DNA from: Eonycteris spelaea
Lineage: Eukaryota > Chordata > Mammalia > Chiroptera > Pteropodidae
NCBI GenBank assembly: GCA_003508835.1
Contig: PUFA01000084.1
Coordinates: forward strand, 7,812,001 to 7,876,000
DNA length: 64,000 bases
Direction: 5' to 3'
Each line of letters begins with the position of its first letter. Positions within the stretch are counted from its first letter, which is position 1. The notes under the pieces are model-generated. The model saw only the letters and a program-made list of their open reading frames with translations. It ran no database searches and had not been told where the DNA came from. Positions 34,440-45,929 of this stretch are shown piece after piece. The translations under genes were made by a program, and so were the position numbers.

Positions 34440-37400
34440 AGGTTCTGCTTGCCTTTTTTGGGATTTGCCAAGGAATAAGGGTGAGGATTAGGGGTGAGGG
34501 CGATGAGTGCAGTTTGAAGAAATCAGTGCTTAGATTGCAGAGAAGCTGGGGAACACAGAGGAGTGACGTATAGTCAGTGACTGTGCAGTTAGTAGGAGCC
34601 AAGGGACACGGAGTCCTAGGAGTACTATGGGGCCATGCTGTCCTACTACAGGCATCCTCTGATCCTTTGGGCAATGACAGTGTCAAGGAAAGGGTGCAAC
34701 ACAAGCTTGCTTTTTTTGTGACTCCTTGGCTCATATATTATTCTGAGGTGACAAATACTCTTCTGTGGAGGAAGCTGTGATAGAGAACAAGTATTAGTAG
34801 TTTCTTTTCTGGAAGTCTTCCGTCCTGTTTCTATCTCATTTATGCCAATCTCCCTTTTTTGTTGCTCTAGTCAAGTGCATGTCTGGAGGTAAACCATCTT
34901 CTTTTTCATAGTAGCTATTTTGAGCTCAGAGAAGAGAAAACATTCTCCTGGTCTTAAAAAAAAAAGAAAAAAAAAAAGCAGTGACCCATATCATCGCTGC
35001 AAGAAAAAATGGCTTAGAGTGATGAAAGCTAACTTCAGTCTTTTCTTTTTTCCTAAAAATAGCAATTTCTGCTATGTTAGACAAGTCTCCACATTCTGCC
35101 TAACATGTCAGAAGGATTTCAGTGTCCAGCTCCTACCGACCTAAGTAAAGCAATAATCTAAGAATGAAGAAAAGTTTACAGAATGATAAAATTAAGGCTC
35201 ATGCTCTGACGTTGAGCATCATTCAAGTGTTTTTAGTGTAGCTAAGCTGAGGTCTGAGCCAGAGAACAGAAATCGTGATTCTAGCCTTTAGTCCTCTGGG
35301 TATTAGCAGGCATTACTCTTAGAACGAGATGTTTGGTCACTCCCAGAAAATTTCCGGTTACAAAGTCTGATATTATGCTCTAGGAATTTTTGTGCTCCCA
35401 GCCACTCTGGGAGATATTCATGAGAACAATCTATACACTTTACATGTCAGTTTATAGCATGCTTCATCTCCTACTATCTCCAAAAATGACAGCTTGATTA
35501 TAATGTAATTATCTTTTGTCATGAAGCTAGTGCATAATTTTATTTCCAGATGGGTTTATGCTGCTTATATTTAAACTCATTACTGGAAAAGCAGTCATGG
35601 AACAAAGCATATAATAACTAAAGGCAGATCATTATAAATTTCTTTAAAGAGCATCTTATAAGGTGAGAATTGCAGGGAAAGTACTCCCCGTCTGTCTTAT
35701 GTCACACATATCCCACTGTTTGAAAGATAAATATCTCTGTTTTAAGAGGACAGAGGCAGTTCTGAGTCAATGAAGATGTTTCTATGGAAATGAAAAAAAA
35801 TATGCAAATACTGCCATGAAGACTGAAAGAGCATGAGAGCATCCCTATAACAGATCATTGGACCTGGAGGGAGACCATATTACACAGATAAGACAGCGTC
35901 AAGGTCCATTGGAAAGCATGCAGCTCAAACATCATGTTATATAGGTGAACAGAAAAAGTAATCATAGTCATCTCAAATAAATTCTTCATGCTTGTGAAGA
36001 AATGGTTTATTTCCTATTCTCTACCTACAGAGTCTATGGTAGATTTAGCCTTCTTGATTCTCACTTGTACTGAAAGCGATAGTACCTTTTTAAGCTCTGA
36101 AATATTTAATTTGATTTAGCAAGTGATGATGTTAAAAGATTCTAAAGTTAAGTGGCCACCATACCACCCATCCAATCACATAGTGTTCGAGGTATACTTG
36201 ATAAGATTGACTCATTTATTTATCACATAATTGTTAAGCCACTGTAATGAAAACAATGTAATCAAAGTGATTGGAAAGATTCATGCAGGAACGAAATATT
36301 TATTTATATTTTGTTCCATGACCCCTTTTCTAATGAGAACTCTGTTGGGAAACATTTTACCTTCGGAAATGCCTCATGTTGAGGGTGATGTTTAACTGGA
36401 GTCTTGAAAGAATTAGCCATGCTCTGAAAATTAAAAGAAAGACATACCAGGAGAGATGCTGCTATGTTTATATGTGTAAACATGTGCCATTTAGGGATGG
36501 CTTCCCTCAGACTTAACTTTTGTTTTCTTTTATTTTTAAATGAGCTATGAGGCAAACATTTTAAGTTACCAAGAGAATTAGAGACTAGTTCAGTGTTATT
36601 CTACTCCCTTTTAGTCTTAATTTTTGACAACATTACCCTATATTCAGATATTAGCACTTTGGCTCCAACCTTCTACTCAGTATACATCTACCTCTTTTAT
36701 ATATTGGAACAGAGGTGGACCTCCAAACTTTATGAGAAGTAGCTCCACAGTTTTCTCAAAACCAGACATGTTCTCCAAAGGGAGAAGTACAATGACCCTC
36801 AGTATAACTTCTCTGAGGACAGGTACAATTGGCTGTGATAACTTTCACACTAATGACATTCACACTAACCCATTGTTTTGTTTTGGATAGAAAAACAGCT
36901 CCTTTTCTCTTTCTCTCTCTTATTTGCTCTGTTCTTTCACAGAATATTAAATCACAAGTTTTCATATATTTTTAGATAAACGAATCATAGGAATTTAAAA
37001 ATTACATATTCTATTTGCTGTGATTCTGCAAAATGTATACTTTTGAGAAAGGCTCATAGAAATCTTACTAAAATCATAATTTGTTATTCCATCACCTGAA
37101 AATTGGTAACATAATTAAATTTATGTATTAATGAGGCTATCCAGTCTATTAAAAAAAAAAAGTCTCACCCAGAGTGTCTTGAAGCAAGGGCTAATCTCCC
37201 AATGCCTTGGTGTAGTGTGTACCAAAATGACAAAAATATGAATCTTGACAATATTGTGGAAAGAATCTATATAGAATATAAACAACTACAGAAGAGATTA
37301 AGTGTCCAATTATATCAATACATTAAAGCAAAGCTAATAATAATTTGTGTGTACCTTCCCTAAGCCAGTCTAGAGGATTGTTGTACAGATATAATCCACA

Positions 37401-38165
37401 TAAGATATGGATTGTAGCACATACAAAGTATAATAGAGCACCTCTAGCAAAATAGAGTATAAAATAAGTCTTTATATAGTGTTCAGGCAGTCTATTCAGT
37501 TCACTGTTAGCCTGGGTGATACAGGCATCAAATAAATTATTTTTTCATACTTCAAGTTCGGAACTATGAATCTAATTTAATTGGAAAACTCTGTGGACTA
37601 AAGTACAGCCTTTTGAGCCTTTTTAGCAAAAAAAAAAAAAAAACTATGAAAGTATAAAGTGGAAAGATAGATCACATTAAGTTTCTGCTTAAATCTAAAT
37701 AGCTCATTTGGTTGGCTAGACCAAAATGCTCAGAGGCCATCCAAACTTTAATGACATTTCTGAAGCTGGAGCACACAGTGCACAAGAATAAGGCACAATA
37801 GAAAGCAGGCATCTACTGAGCTGCAACTGCTCAAAAAACTAAAGTTGAATATTGAGTAGAAATTATTGCCGAAGTTTAAACATTTGTTTTGGAAAGCAGA
37901 ATGCATGCATCATGGTATACAATTTTGAAGTCTATATGGAAAGAATTGTTATTAAAGGGGTAATAATAGATTAGAGTTGTGCATTCAGTCAGGTCTAGAT
38001 AAAGGAATAAAACCCAAACATCAAGTTCACCCTGGCACAAGGCTGGCCCCCATGGATCAGAAAGTTGTTTCAGAAAGTTAAAGAGGAGGTAACCCTTTTA
38101 AACACATTTTACAAGGCCACCATTATTTTGATATCAAAGTCATACAAGAACACCAAAAGATGATT
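34440..38165. other. Unassigned 3.7-kb stretch, largely unique
   Basis: Only A-rich runs (34958-34978, 37150-37160, 37628-37642) and possible fragments too weak to call. 35200-35680 has mixed composition with no repeat signature and may be conserved sequence, but that cannot be judged from one species. No gene is supported. Confidence 0.5.
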
Positions 38166-38169
38166 ATTA

Positions 38170-38246
38170 TAAAAAAAAAAAGAGAGAAGAGAAGAGGAGA
38201 GGAGGGGAGAGAAGAGTAGAGAAGGGAAGAGAAAAAAAGAAAAACT
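38170..38246. repeat. GA-rich purine tract
   Basis: An A-run followed by irregular GAGA/GAAG/GGGA repeats on one strand only. It adjoins the L1 3' fragment that follows. Confidence 0.9.
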
Positions 38247-38249
38247 GAG

Positions 38250-39115
38250 TTGCCAAGGATCAAGGATGTGGAAAAAAGAGAACCCTGGTACACTGTTGGT
38301 GAAACTAAAAATTGGTATGGCCATTATGAAAACAGGAGGTTCATCAAAACATTAAAAACAGAACTTTCATATGATCTAGCAATCCCACTTCTGGGTATTT
38401 ATCCAAAGGAACTGAAACCAGGATCTTGAAGAAATACCTGCACTGTCATATGCAACATGGTATCATTCACATTAGCAAAGATATGAAAATAACCTAAGTG
38501 TCTGTCAATGGATGGATAGATAAAGAAAATGAGGTATATACATACAAAATATTATTCAACCTTTAAAAAAGAAGGAAATCCTGTTATTTGGCAATGGCAT
38601 GGGTAGACCTGGAGGACATTGTGCTAAAGAAAATAAGCCAGACACAACAAGACAAATATGCATGAACTCACTTAAATGTGGAATCTAAATAGTCAAAATC
38701 ATAACAGCAGAGAGTAAACTGCTGATTACTAGGGAATAGAAGGAGAAGGCAAATGAAGAGGTAATAGTCACAGGACAGAAAGGTTCAGTTACACAAGATA
38801 AATGAGTTCTGGAGATCTGCTACACAGCATATAGCCTATATCAAAAATACTGTATTATACACTTAAAATTTTCTAAAAGAGTAGATATTATATTGTGTTT
38901 TTAATCACAAAATTAACTAATTAATTAAGAGACGGGAGTAAACTTTGGGAAGTGATGGATATGTCTTTGGTCTTGATTATGATGATGGTTTCACAGATGT
39001 ATATTTATTCCCAAACTCATTGAGTATATACATGAAATATGTACAGCTTTTTATGTGTCAATCATAACCTCAAAACAGTAGTTTTTATATAAAATAATAA
39101 AATAAAATAAAATTA
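38250..39115 (+). mobile_element. L1 3' end (ORF2 C-terminus and 3' UTR)
   Basis: 'gaaccctggtacactgttgg', 'cttctgggtatttatccaaa' and 'tggcatgggtagacctggag' mark the ORF2 C-terminal region. 'gatgatggtttcacagatgt' and an A-rich (AATAA)n tail mark the 3' end. Short local disruption by TAATT/AATAA sequence at 38905-38935. 5'-truncated. Confidence 0.9.
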
Positions 39116-39119
39116 TGAC

Positions 39120-40045
39120 TACAAAAAAATGTGTGTTCAACTACACGGCATAATTTTTTAACAGAGTCTAAATTATATAAAGACTTGAGACTGGAAGTTC
39201 TTCAATACAATGTCCAAAGTGTCAGTTCACTTCTGTTCTTCAACTGATTGTATTACATTTGTAATGTTCCATTTCTAGCTATCACTATACCAAATGTATT
39301 CTTTTTTCTGACTTAGCCTTGGAGTTCTATTTATTACAAGTTATTAAAAATGTTCTCTGACACTTGAAAAAAAGCTTAGACATATCTAATGCTGGTTGAT
39401 AAATTACATGTGTTACTTTAACTTCAATTAATATTACTGTTAGTACTCATGTAAGGGCCCTGTCCTCAAAGCCAAAGGTGAAAGAAACTATTATGTACAG
39501 AAATTGTATTTGGATAAAAACTTAAGAAGCCAGATTATCATCCTTAGTTCCAATGAGTTGAGATGGATTGGGACTAGTTACTTTGATGTGGATCACACTG
39601 AAAAGAAGTAATCTTATCTGACACTACATAAAAAAAATTAATTTAGAGTGAAGAGATCTTATCTTCAGATATTAAGCCAACCCAGAAATAAAGGTAATAT
39701 ATTATATAAATTTAAAATCCATTAAACCTTTACATGGTAGGCTCCAAGCTCTTAGAATAAAAGCATCCTTAGCTAGAAGCTATGGACACTAGTCTATATC
39801 ACACTGAATATTATCATTTTAACAATCCCAGGCTGTTCCAACTCATATAAATATCAGCCGCCTCCTTTCATGTTGTTGCCTTGAATAATGGTCTAATATA
39901 AGGTTTTATGATGTCATAAAGGGAATTGTACACATTGTTTCCCAATAAATAGGAAGAATTGAAGGGTAGAATGTTTTGAGATACCTGAAATATCCTGCAT
40001 CTTGGCTTCCTAGCTTTTTGTCAACTGATAACCTTTCCTTCCTGT
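39120..40045. other. Unassigned AT-rich stretch
   Basis: No gene or confident repeat is seen between the L1 tail and the MLT1 LTR. Confidence 0.5.
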
Positions 40046-40047
40046 GG

Positions 40048-40490
40048 TATATTAGTTTCCTAGGGCTGCCATAACAAAGTGCTAAAAATCGAGTGGCTTA
40101 CGAAAACAGAAATGTGTTTTCTCACAGTATGAAAGCTTGAAGTCCAAATCAAGATACTAAGAGGGCCATGCACTTGCTGAGGCTCTTCTTTGCCTTTTCT
40201 TGGCTTCTGGTGGTGGTCATTAATTTTTGGCGTTCCTTAGCTTGACAGTTCCACCACTTTAGTCTCTGCTTCTGCCATCAATGACATTCCCCCTGTGTAT
40301 TGCTGTCTTCACATGGCATTTTCCTCTTCTTATAAGGATTCCTGTCATATTGGATTAGAGTTTACCCTAATGACCTTATCTTAACTCGGTTACAACTGCA
40401 AAGACCCTATTTCTCAATAGGGTCACATGCACAGGTACCTGGAGTTAGGACTTAAATATACTTTTAGGGGGACATAATTCAACTATAACA
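40048..40490 (-). mobile_element. MLT1-family (ERVL-MaLR) LTR, antisense
   Basis: Antisense MaLR LTR pattern: 'attagtttcctagggctgcc', 'aacagaaatgtgttttctca', 'cttcttataaggattcctgt', 'actgcaaagaccctatttct', 'acataattcaactataaca'. Full-length solo LTR of about 440 bp. The subfamily differs from the copy at 29.1 kb. Confidence 0.8.
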
Positions 40491-40914
40491 CCTTGGACAT
40501 AGATAAACTAGGAGAACTTAGGCTATTCCATGCTCAAGATAGTTACAATATGAGATAATAATAATAATGAGATGATATGCAGTTTTTAATTTTTATGTCA
40601 TAAAATTTTTATATGGTTGTTATTTTGTAATATTTGTGCTAAAGACCAGAGGAAGCCCACTTCCTCATGCCCCAAGTGAAAAATAAAATGTTATAATTCA
40701 ATATGATCACTGTTAACCATTTTGTGTATACAAAGAAGTTACTCAACATAAGTTCAATGTAAGCAGGTGGGCTCCAAAGTGCTGGATAATAAAAGATCTA
40801 CTTTTTTTTTCTCATAAAATAGAGAACGTCTTCACTGTTAAAATTACAGAAGCAAAAGACACTTCAGTAGCAAAGGGCTGAGAAACTAGTATGGATGGTC
40901 TCTGATTTTTTTTT

Positions 40915-40985
40915 AATTTAGTGCCTTGTATAGAAAATAAGAAGGAGCTTATTAAATATCTTTTTATTGACTGAGTTTTGGAGTG
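40915..40985 (+). repeat. L2 tail fragment
   Basis: 'tagtgccttgtatagaaaat' and 'cttattaaatatctttttat' resemble the L2 3' tail. Confidence 0.4.
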
Positions 40986-40989
40986 CTGT

Positions 40990-42405
40990 CTTCTTTACTC
41001 ACTCCCTTAGATATACAAATAATAATAATAATAATTACTTTAGAGCCTGGAAAGAGAAAAGCTTTTTCTGATCTTTAGCCAAGAATTTCCCTAAATTGTT
41101 TTAAAAGGCACAAATACATTATGTGAGAAAACATGTTTAAGAACTACCACATATTTCTCTCTGACGATAGCTTGGGGCGCATGTAGAGAAGCAGTAGGCA
41201 ACATTTAAGCTTTTGCAAAGTAGAATTGTGGGAAATCAGTCAAATGTAATGTTCAAAGAATTACTACTAATTTTGAATTTCAAATACTTTAGGAGTGAAA
41301 GAATATAACTGTGAACAACACCACAAGCAAGAGATGTCACAAAGTGCCATCATGTGAAGCAATTTCACTTTGTTCATCGAACTCATCTATAGTTTTAAAG
41401 GAACTGCATGTTAATGCCTTCATTTTAGGCACTGACTTCCCATACCATTTGACAACCGTTTTTACATTAAAATTACAAACATATCTTCATTAGATGCTGC
41501 AATGATGAAGAATAATCTGACATACCAGCCTAAGAAAGGGCTTTTAAATTGACCCCATCTGTCCTTCAAAGGGCATGGCTGTTTCAGAGACAAGGATGCT
41601 TTATGTCCTCTGTTGGTATGCTTCGTACTATCCTGGACTATCATACATTAAAAGAAAGACTACTGGGTTGCAGGATCTTAAGAGTTTTTATGGGCATCAT
41701 GGTATTTTATTGGCATCAAGAGTAAATAAAAAATAACCCAATCAAATCTAAACTGAGAGAGAGGTGCTTAAACAACATTTAATGGGTTCTAAAATTTACA
41801 GTAAATTCTTATATCATCTCTCTGAAACCCCATCTCATTTTCCAATCCATTGCCATAATTACCCCAATCCTATGGCTCAGGTGCTGAAGGGGTAGAGGCA
41901 TTTGGGGAAAAGAGAGGAAAAGAGAAATTTTTCCCTTCATCTCAATGACTCTATTTTTACCTCCAATATTTGAGAATTCTATAATTAGTCCTTGGCATCT
42001 TACATCACTGTATCTTATATACTAGATAGAAGAAAACACCTTTATATTAACATTTACTAACAGAGGACTAAAAAGAGGACCAAGATCTGGACATTTAAGA
42101 ATTTAACCAAGCTGATGTAACTCCAGTAGCTAGACATAAGAAAAAATAAAGTCATCATGCAGGAATATCATCATTCAAAACCATTCTGTCTTGAAGAGTT
42201 TAGGGAGGGATTTGTGGGTGAGTTGATTTGAAGTTTTCTATTAATGTTCATTTCCAATTCTACTTATTAAAATTACAGAGCAATAGTAGCTTCTTATAAA
42301 TGTACCTAGATCTGCTGAGGCTTGTTCGTGAATCTCACCAAGATGTAGAGAGACCTCATTAGTATCTCTCTACTTCCTTTCTTTGACCTTCTCTTATGTG
42401 TCAAA
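40990..42405. other. Unassigned stretch with a short (AAT)n run
   Basis: A (AAT)n run of about seven units lies at 41018-41038. Nothing else is recognised, and the 60-codon frames are random-looking. Confidence 0.5.
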
Positions 42406-42409
42406 TCTT

Positions 42410-42620
42410 CCTCTGCCTGCTTCTTATAAGGATACTTGTGTTGGCATTTGGGGTCCACCAAATAATCTCCAACCTCAAAATAATCTAAAATAACCTCCCA
42501 ATCTCAGAATCCTTAACTTAACCACATCTGCAAAGTCTCTTTTGCTATAGAAGATAACATTTACAGTTGTAGGGATTCGAACCTGAATAATTTGTGGAGC
42601 CATTATTTAGCTTACCACTG
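42410..42620 (-). mobile_element. Probable LTR fragment, MaLR-like (antisense)
   Basis: 'cttcttataaggatacttgt', 'cttaacttaaccacatctgc', 'gataacatttacagttgtag' and 'ggagccattatttagcttac' follow the order of an old antisense mammalian LTR. The exact family is unsure. Confidence 0.5.
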
Positions 42621-42624
42621 AAAT

Positions 42625-43510
42625 TGATAAAGTGTTTTAAAGAAAAGATAATTCTATACAAACTAAATATACAAGTGCAAACTGCATAGTACTTAATAAT
42701 TTATTACAACAGATCAAGAAATTCTTATGTTTCATGCATCTACTAAAGTTATATACACTTGTTAAATGGTTTTAGGATCCTAACTTTCTCCTATAGAACT
42801 CACAAGAGAAAGAATCTTTTATGCTTTCCTAGAAATAAATTGAGTCAGACATGTTTTCTGAAAATTAGCAGGAGTGCTCGGGAAAGCCAGAAGATAGTAG
42901 CTCACCTTACCTATTATTGATTCTATATCTGACATGGTCAAATGGTCACATCCTCTTTTCTTCCAAGTTGAAATGTCACAGCAAGATCTATCTGTACCTG
43001 AAGTTGCCTTTGAGAGGAAAATGAAAAACATTAGTTTTTTTTTCAGACCTAGGTGACTCCTTAACTTGTCAGCACACTCTACAGAAAGAAACATAAAAGT
43101 CTTGCTGTCGAATTAAGGATTGTTGCAGGTCTCTGTGTATGGCATTTGTTTGTAAATTCAGCAATTTGCTCTCCAATCAACATGGCTTGCTTGACAGAGA
43201 TGCAGTTGGATTAAGAAAAAATTCTTAAGTCCACAAAAACTGTACTTGCAAAAAATTTGCAAAGTGAATTTCTTCTAAGCATAAGTCATTCAAGATGGTT
43301 TTACATAAAGATGCTTATATTTCATTTTTTTTCTTATACCTTGATGTGAAAAAATCAAATAAAACAAGGAGTGAAACCATCTAGTTCTGAACATCAAAGC
43401 AAGTCTGGACAGCTTAGTTCCTCGTTGTCTTTAGATTATCATTTAGGTCCAAATTATAAGCTCCAAATCAGGGATATTGGCAGGAGAGATAATAGAAATA
43501 ATAAATACAG
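42625..43510. other. Unassigned stretch
   Basis: No feature recognised. An antisense frame of 91 codons (42819-43094) shows no domain and no flanking splice pattern I would trust. Confidence 0.5.
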
Positions 43511-43512
43511 TG

Positions 43513-43625
43513 ATGTGTGTGCATGTGTGTGTGTGTGTGAGAGAGAGAGACAGAGAGAGACAGAGAGACAGAGACAGAGAGAGAGACAGAGAGAGAGACA
43601 GAGAGACAGAGAGACAGAGAGAGAG
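43513..43625. repeat. GT / GA / GACA compound microsatellite
   Basis: (TG)n from 43513 to about 43538 changes to (GA)n with recurring CAGAGAGA variants to 43625. The switch from alternating to all-purine DNA suggests Z-DNA-type next to triplex-prone sequence. Open frames across it (43371-43658 plus, 43443-43868 minus) encode only dipeptide-like repeats and are artefacts. Confidence 0.95.
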
Positions 43626-43629
43626 GTAA

Positions 43630-44555
43630 ATGGGAGGGAAAGAAGTATTATGGGTTAATAAGAGCAAATATTTTTTAAAAACTGTTTTCTTCTCAACCGA
43701 TTTAGTGAATATTATAATTGTGATTAAAGTAGAAAACAGGAGGAAATCAGAATTAGCTTCCAAAGTGTTTTGCTTCCAATCTGGGCAACACTGATACAGC
43801 ATAATATTAATACAACTTAACAATAAACAATGCTCTTTTATAAGAATCTCAAATATCTTTGCAAACAAGTGTGACTGTCTTCATTATGTGGGAAGCAAAA
43901 TACTAAGCAAATAATTTAGTAAGTGGCTTATGTGCAGTTGAATCAGGACTGGGTCCCCACCTTGAGTTTTGGACTAAAGTTAGATCAACACAGAGCAGCG
44001 TCTGGCACTTGTGCTAATCTCTTTTCACAGGGAGGTTGACAGGGCAAGTTTTGTGCAGGGTCACAGGAGTGGTAGAGAGAATTCACCCAAATCCGTGCAA
44101 CAAGATGAAGGTAGGAAAAAAGATGCTTTACCTCACACTGTTAAACTGTTACATTTTACTTCTTAATATTACCCTTCTCTACTTATTATGATTTCAGGAA
44201 AAAAAAAAAAAGAACCTTGGGGAAGGAGCTTCACACACTTATCAAAAAGTATCATGAGACACAATTAACAAAGAACAGTATTATGTTCTTCCTGTGTAGC
44301 ATATCCATATAAATCCCAAAGGTTGGAAACAGTGGCACTCAAGAAAGAAAGGTGTTACAAACTGCAGGCTCTGGTTTCTAAACAACTAGTGTTCCCTGAG
44401 CTCTGGAATATCCCACTTTACCTCTCCAGGTTGGGCATTTATGGCCATAGTTGTCTGGAAGGTGAAATGTTCAAGTATTTCTTAAAGGGTCACAAAACAA
44501 GAGAAATAGGTGCCGAGCCTCTCACTTGCCCAAGAGCCTGAAGGTTCCACAGAAG
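43630..44555. other. Unassigned stretch
   Basis: No confident repeat. An A-run lies at 44201-44212. A 72-codon plus-strand frame at 44323-44541 has no domain. Confidence 0.5.
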
Positions 44556-44564
44556 TGTCCCTGA

Positions 44565-44970
44565 ATAATGATCGAGTTATCATCTCCAAGTGTGTTATTA
44601 AATTGTTAAACTTGACTACAATTACTACAGCTAATAAAGTACTGGTGCAGAGTACAATAGCAGCAGTAATTGTGTGGCAGAATGATTAAACAGCAGGCTG
44701 CAATAATTATTCCAATCCATCTTCAGAGATGGAGGCAAAGCTCTTGCAATCAAATCAATCAATTAGTGAAGAGGAGAGTTGAGGGGAAAAAAAATCAATG
44801 AAAAACAAGTTTTCACAACAAAGCAATAAATCAATCCGAATAATCGTGCTGAATAATTGTACCGAAAAAAGTGGGATGATATCAGTTATTGCAATTAAAT
44901 AACAAAGCAGTGGTTTCATTACCTACTAGTTTAGTTCAAGCCGGAGGATGATCTGATCTGATTTTTGTCA
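44565..44970. promoter_or_regulatory. Candidate conserved non-coding element rich in homeodomain-type motifs
   Basis: This 400-bp segment has no repeat signature and an unusual density of ATTA/TAAT cores: 'ttattaaattgttaaac', 'tacaattactacagctaata', 'ctgcaataattattccaatc', 'aatcaatcaattagtgaag', 'gctgaataattgtaccg', 'attgcaattaaataacaaag'. The 'aatcaatcaatta' stretch also fits PBX/HOX-type sites. Its style resembles developmental enhancers found in gene deserts. Conservation and activity are not demonstrated. Confidence 0.35.
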
Positions 44971-45224
44971 GACTTTGTGGCATCTAAATAAATACCAAGG
45001 ACTCAATTATATTTTTAAGAATAATGTCATAGCAAGATATCTCTTTTATCACTAAGTCCTAGGTCCTGTCACTTTCCTCTGCCATGGATAATAGTTTTTA
45101 TGGCCACCCTAGAAGAAAACCCAAAGCAGTCCCTGAGTGATTTTCTGTAAGTATTTTGCAATGTCCAAAGTACTTTTGCCAATGTTAGCTGAAGTTTCCT
45201 TTCTCAACAAGTGTCCAGTAAGCT

Positions 45225-45330
45225 GGCAGAGAATAGATATTTTTAATTAATCTATTTTACAGTGAGACATACTGAGGTTTAGAGAAGTGACTTTTCCAGG
45301 GTCATGTGGGGTGAAACAAATAGAGAAAGG
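45225..45330 (-). repeat. MIR SINE fragment (antisense)
   Basis: 'ctattttacagtgagacata', 'gaggtttagagaagtgactt' and 'tccagggtcatgtgg' are the antisense MIR core. Confidence 0.65.
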
Positions 45331-45669
45331 GCCATGTGTCTTCCTATCTCAATCACTCTCAGCTATCTGAATTACTGAAGTCCAGGGGAAGAGACTTCAG
45401 GAAACCCCGTATGTCCCCTTTCCCCTGCAGGTAGAAGGGACTGAAGTCATGAGGCAGAGACTGGGAGTGGGTACAGGGAGCACTTAGTCAAAGTCTATGA
45501 GGTATGGGTTCACCCCTGGGTAAGCTATAAGGGTCTTAAAATGACACCCCTTGGGGTTGCTCTACATGTGACTGGAGCCTCAAGGTTTCAGTCAGTTGCA
45601 GGCTTCTGCTTCACAGACTGCCCTAGAAGTGATCGTGACAGAATCTGGGTTGGTTCTGTTTTATTGTTC

Positions 45670-45805
45670 ATGAACAACATCTATATACACCACTGGTCAA
45701 GCACTTAGAAAGTCAGGCAATACATTAAGTGTATTACATAAATTATCTCAAGTTAACTCCCCAAACTACACCCACAGTAGGTACTACCATTCTTTTTTAC
45801 AGATT

Positions 45806-45837
<32 letters not shown>

Positions 45838-45925
45838 CTCAAGCTCAGAAAAATTAACTTGTACAAAGTCACAGAACAATTAAGGGGTGGAGCCAGGCCT
45901 CCCAGTTAAATTTCTGACTCTGTTC
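45670..45925 (-). repeat. MIR SINE (antisense) with an (AAAAC)n insertion
   Basis: 'gtgtattacataaattatct', 'gtaggtactaccattctttt', 'cttgtacaaagtcacagaac' and 'tggagccaggcctcccag' are antisense MIR. The A-rich centre has expanded to AAAAC/AAAC repeats at about 45809-45836. Confidence 0.8.
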
Positions 45926-45929
45926 TGGC

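Noticed and set aside
34958..34978. A-rich run as a processed-pseudogene tail
   Set aside because: No upstream coding homology and no target-site duplication could be seen.
43443..43868. 141-codon antisense frame with Ser-Leu repeats, and the 95-codon plus frame opposite
   Set aside because: Both are translations of a GT/GA microsatellite.
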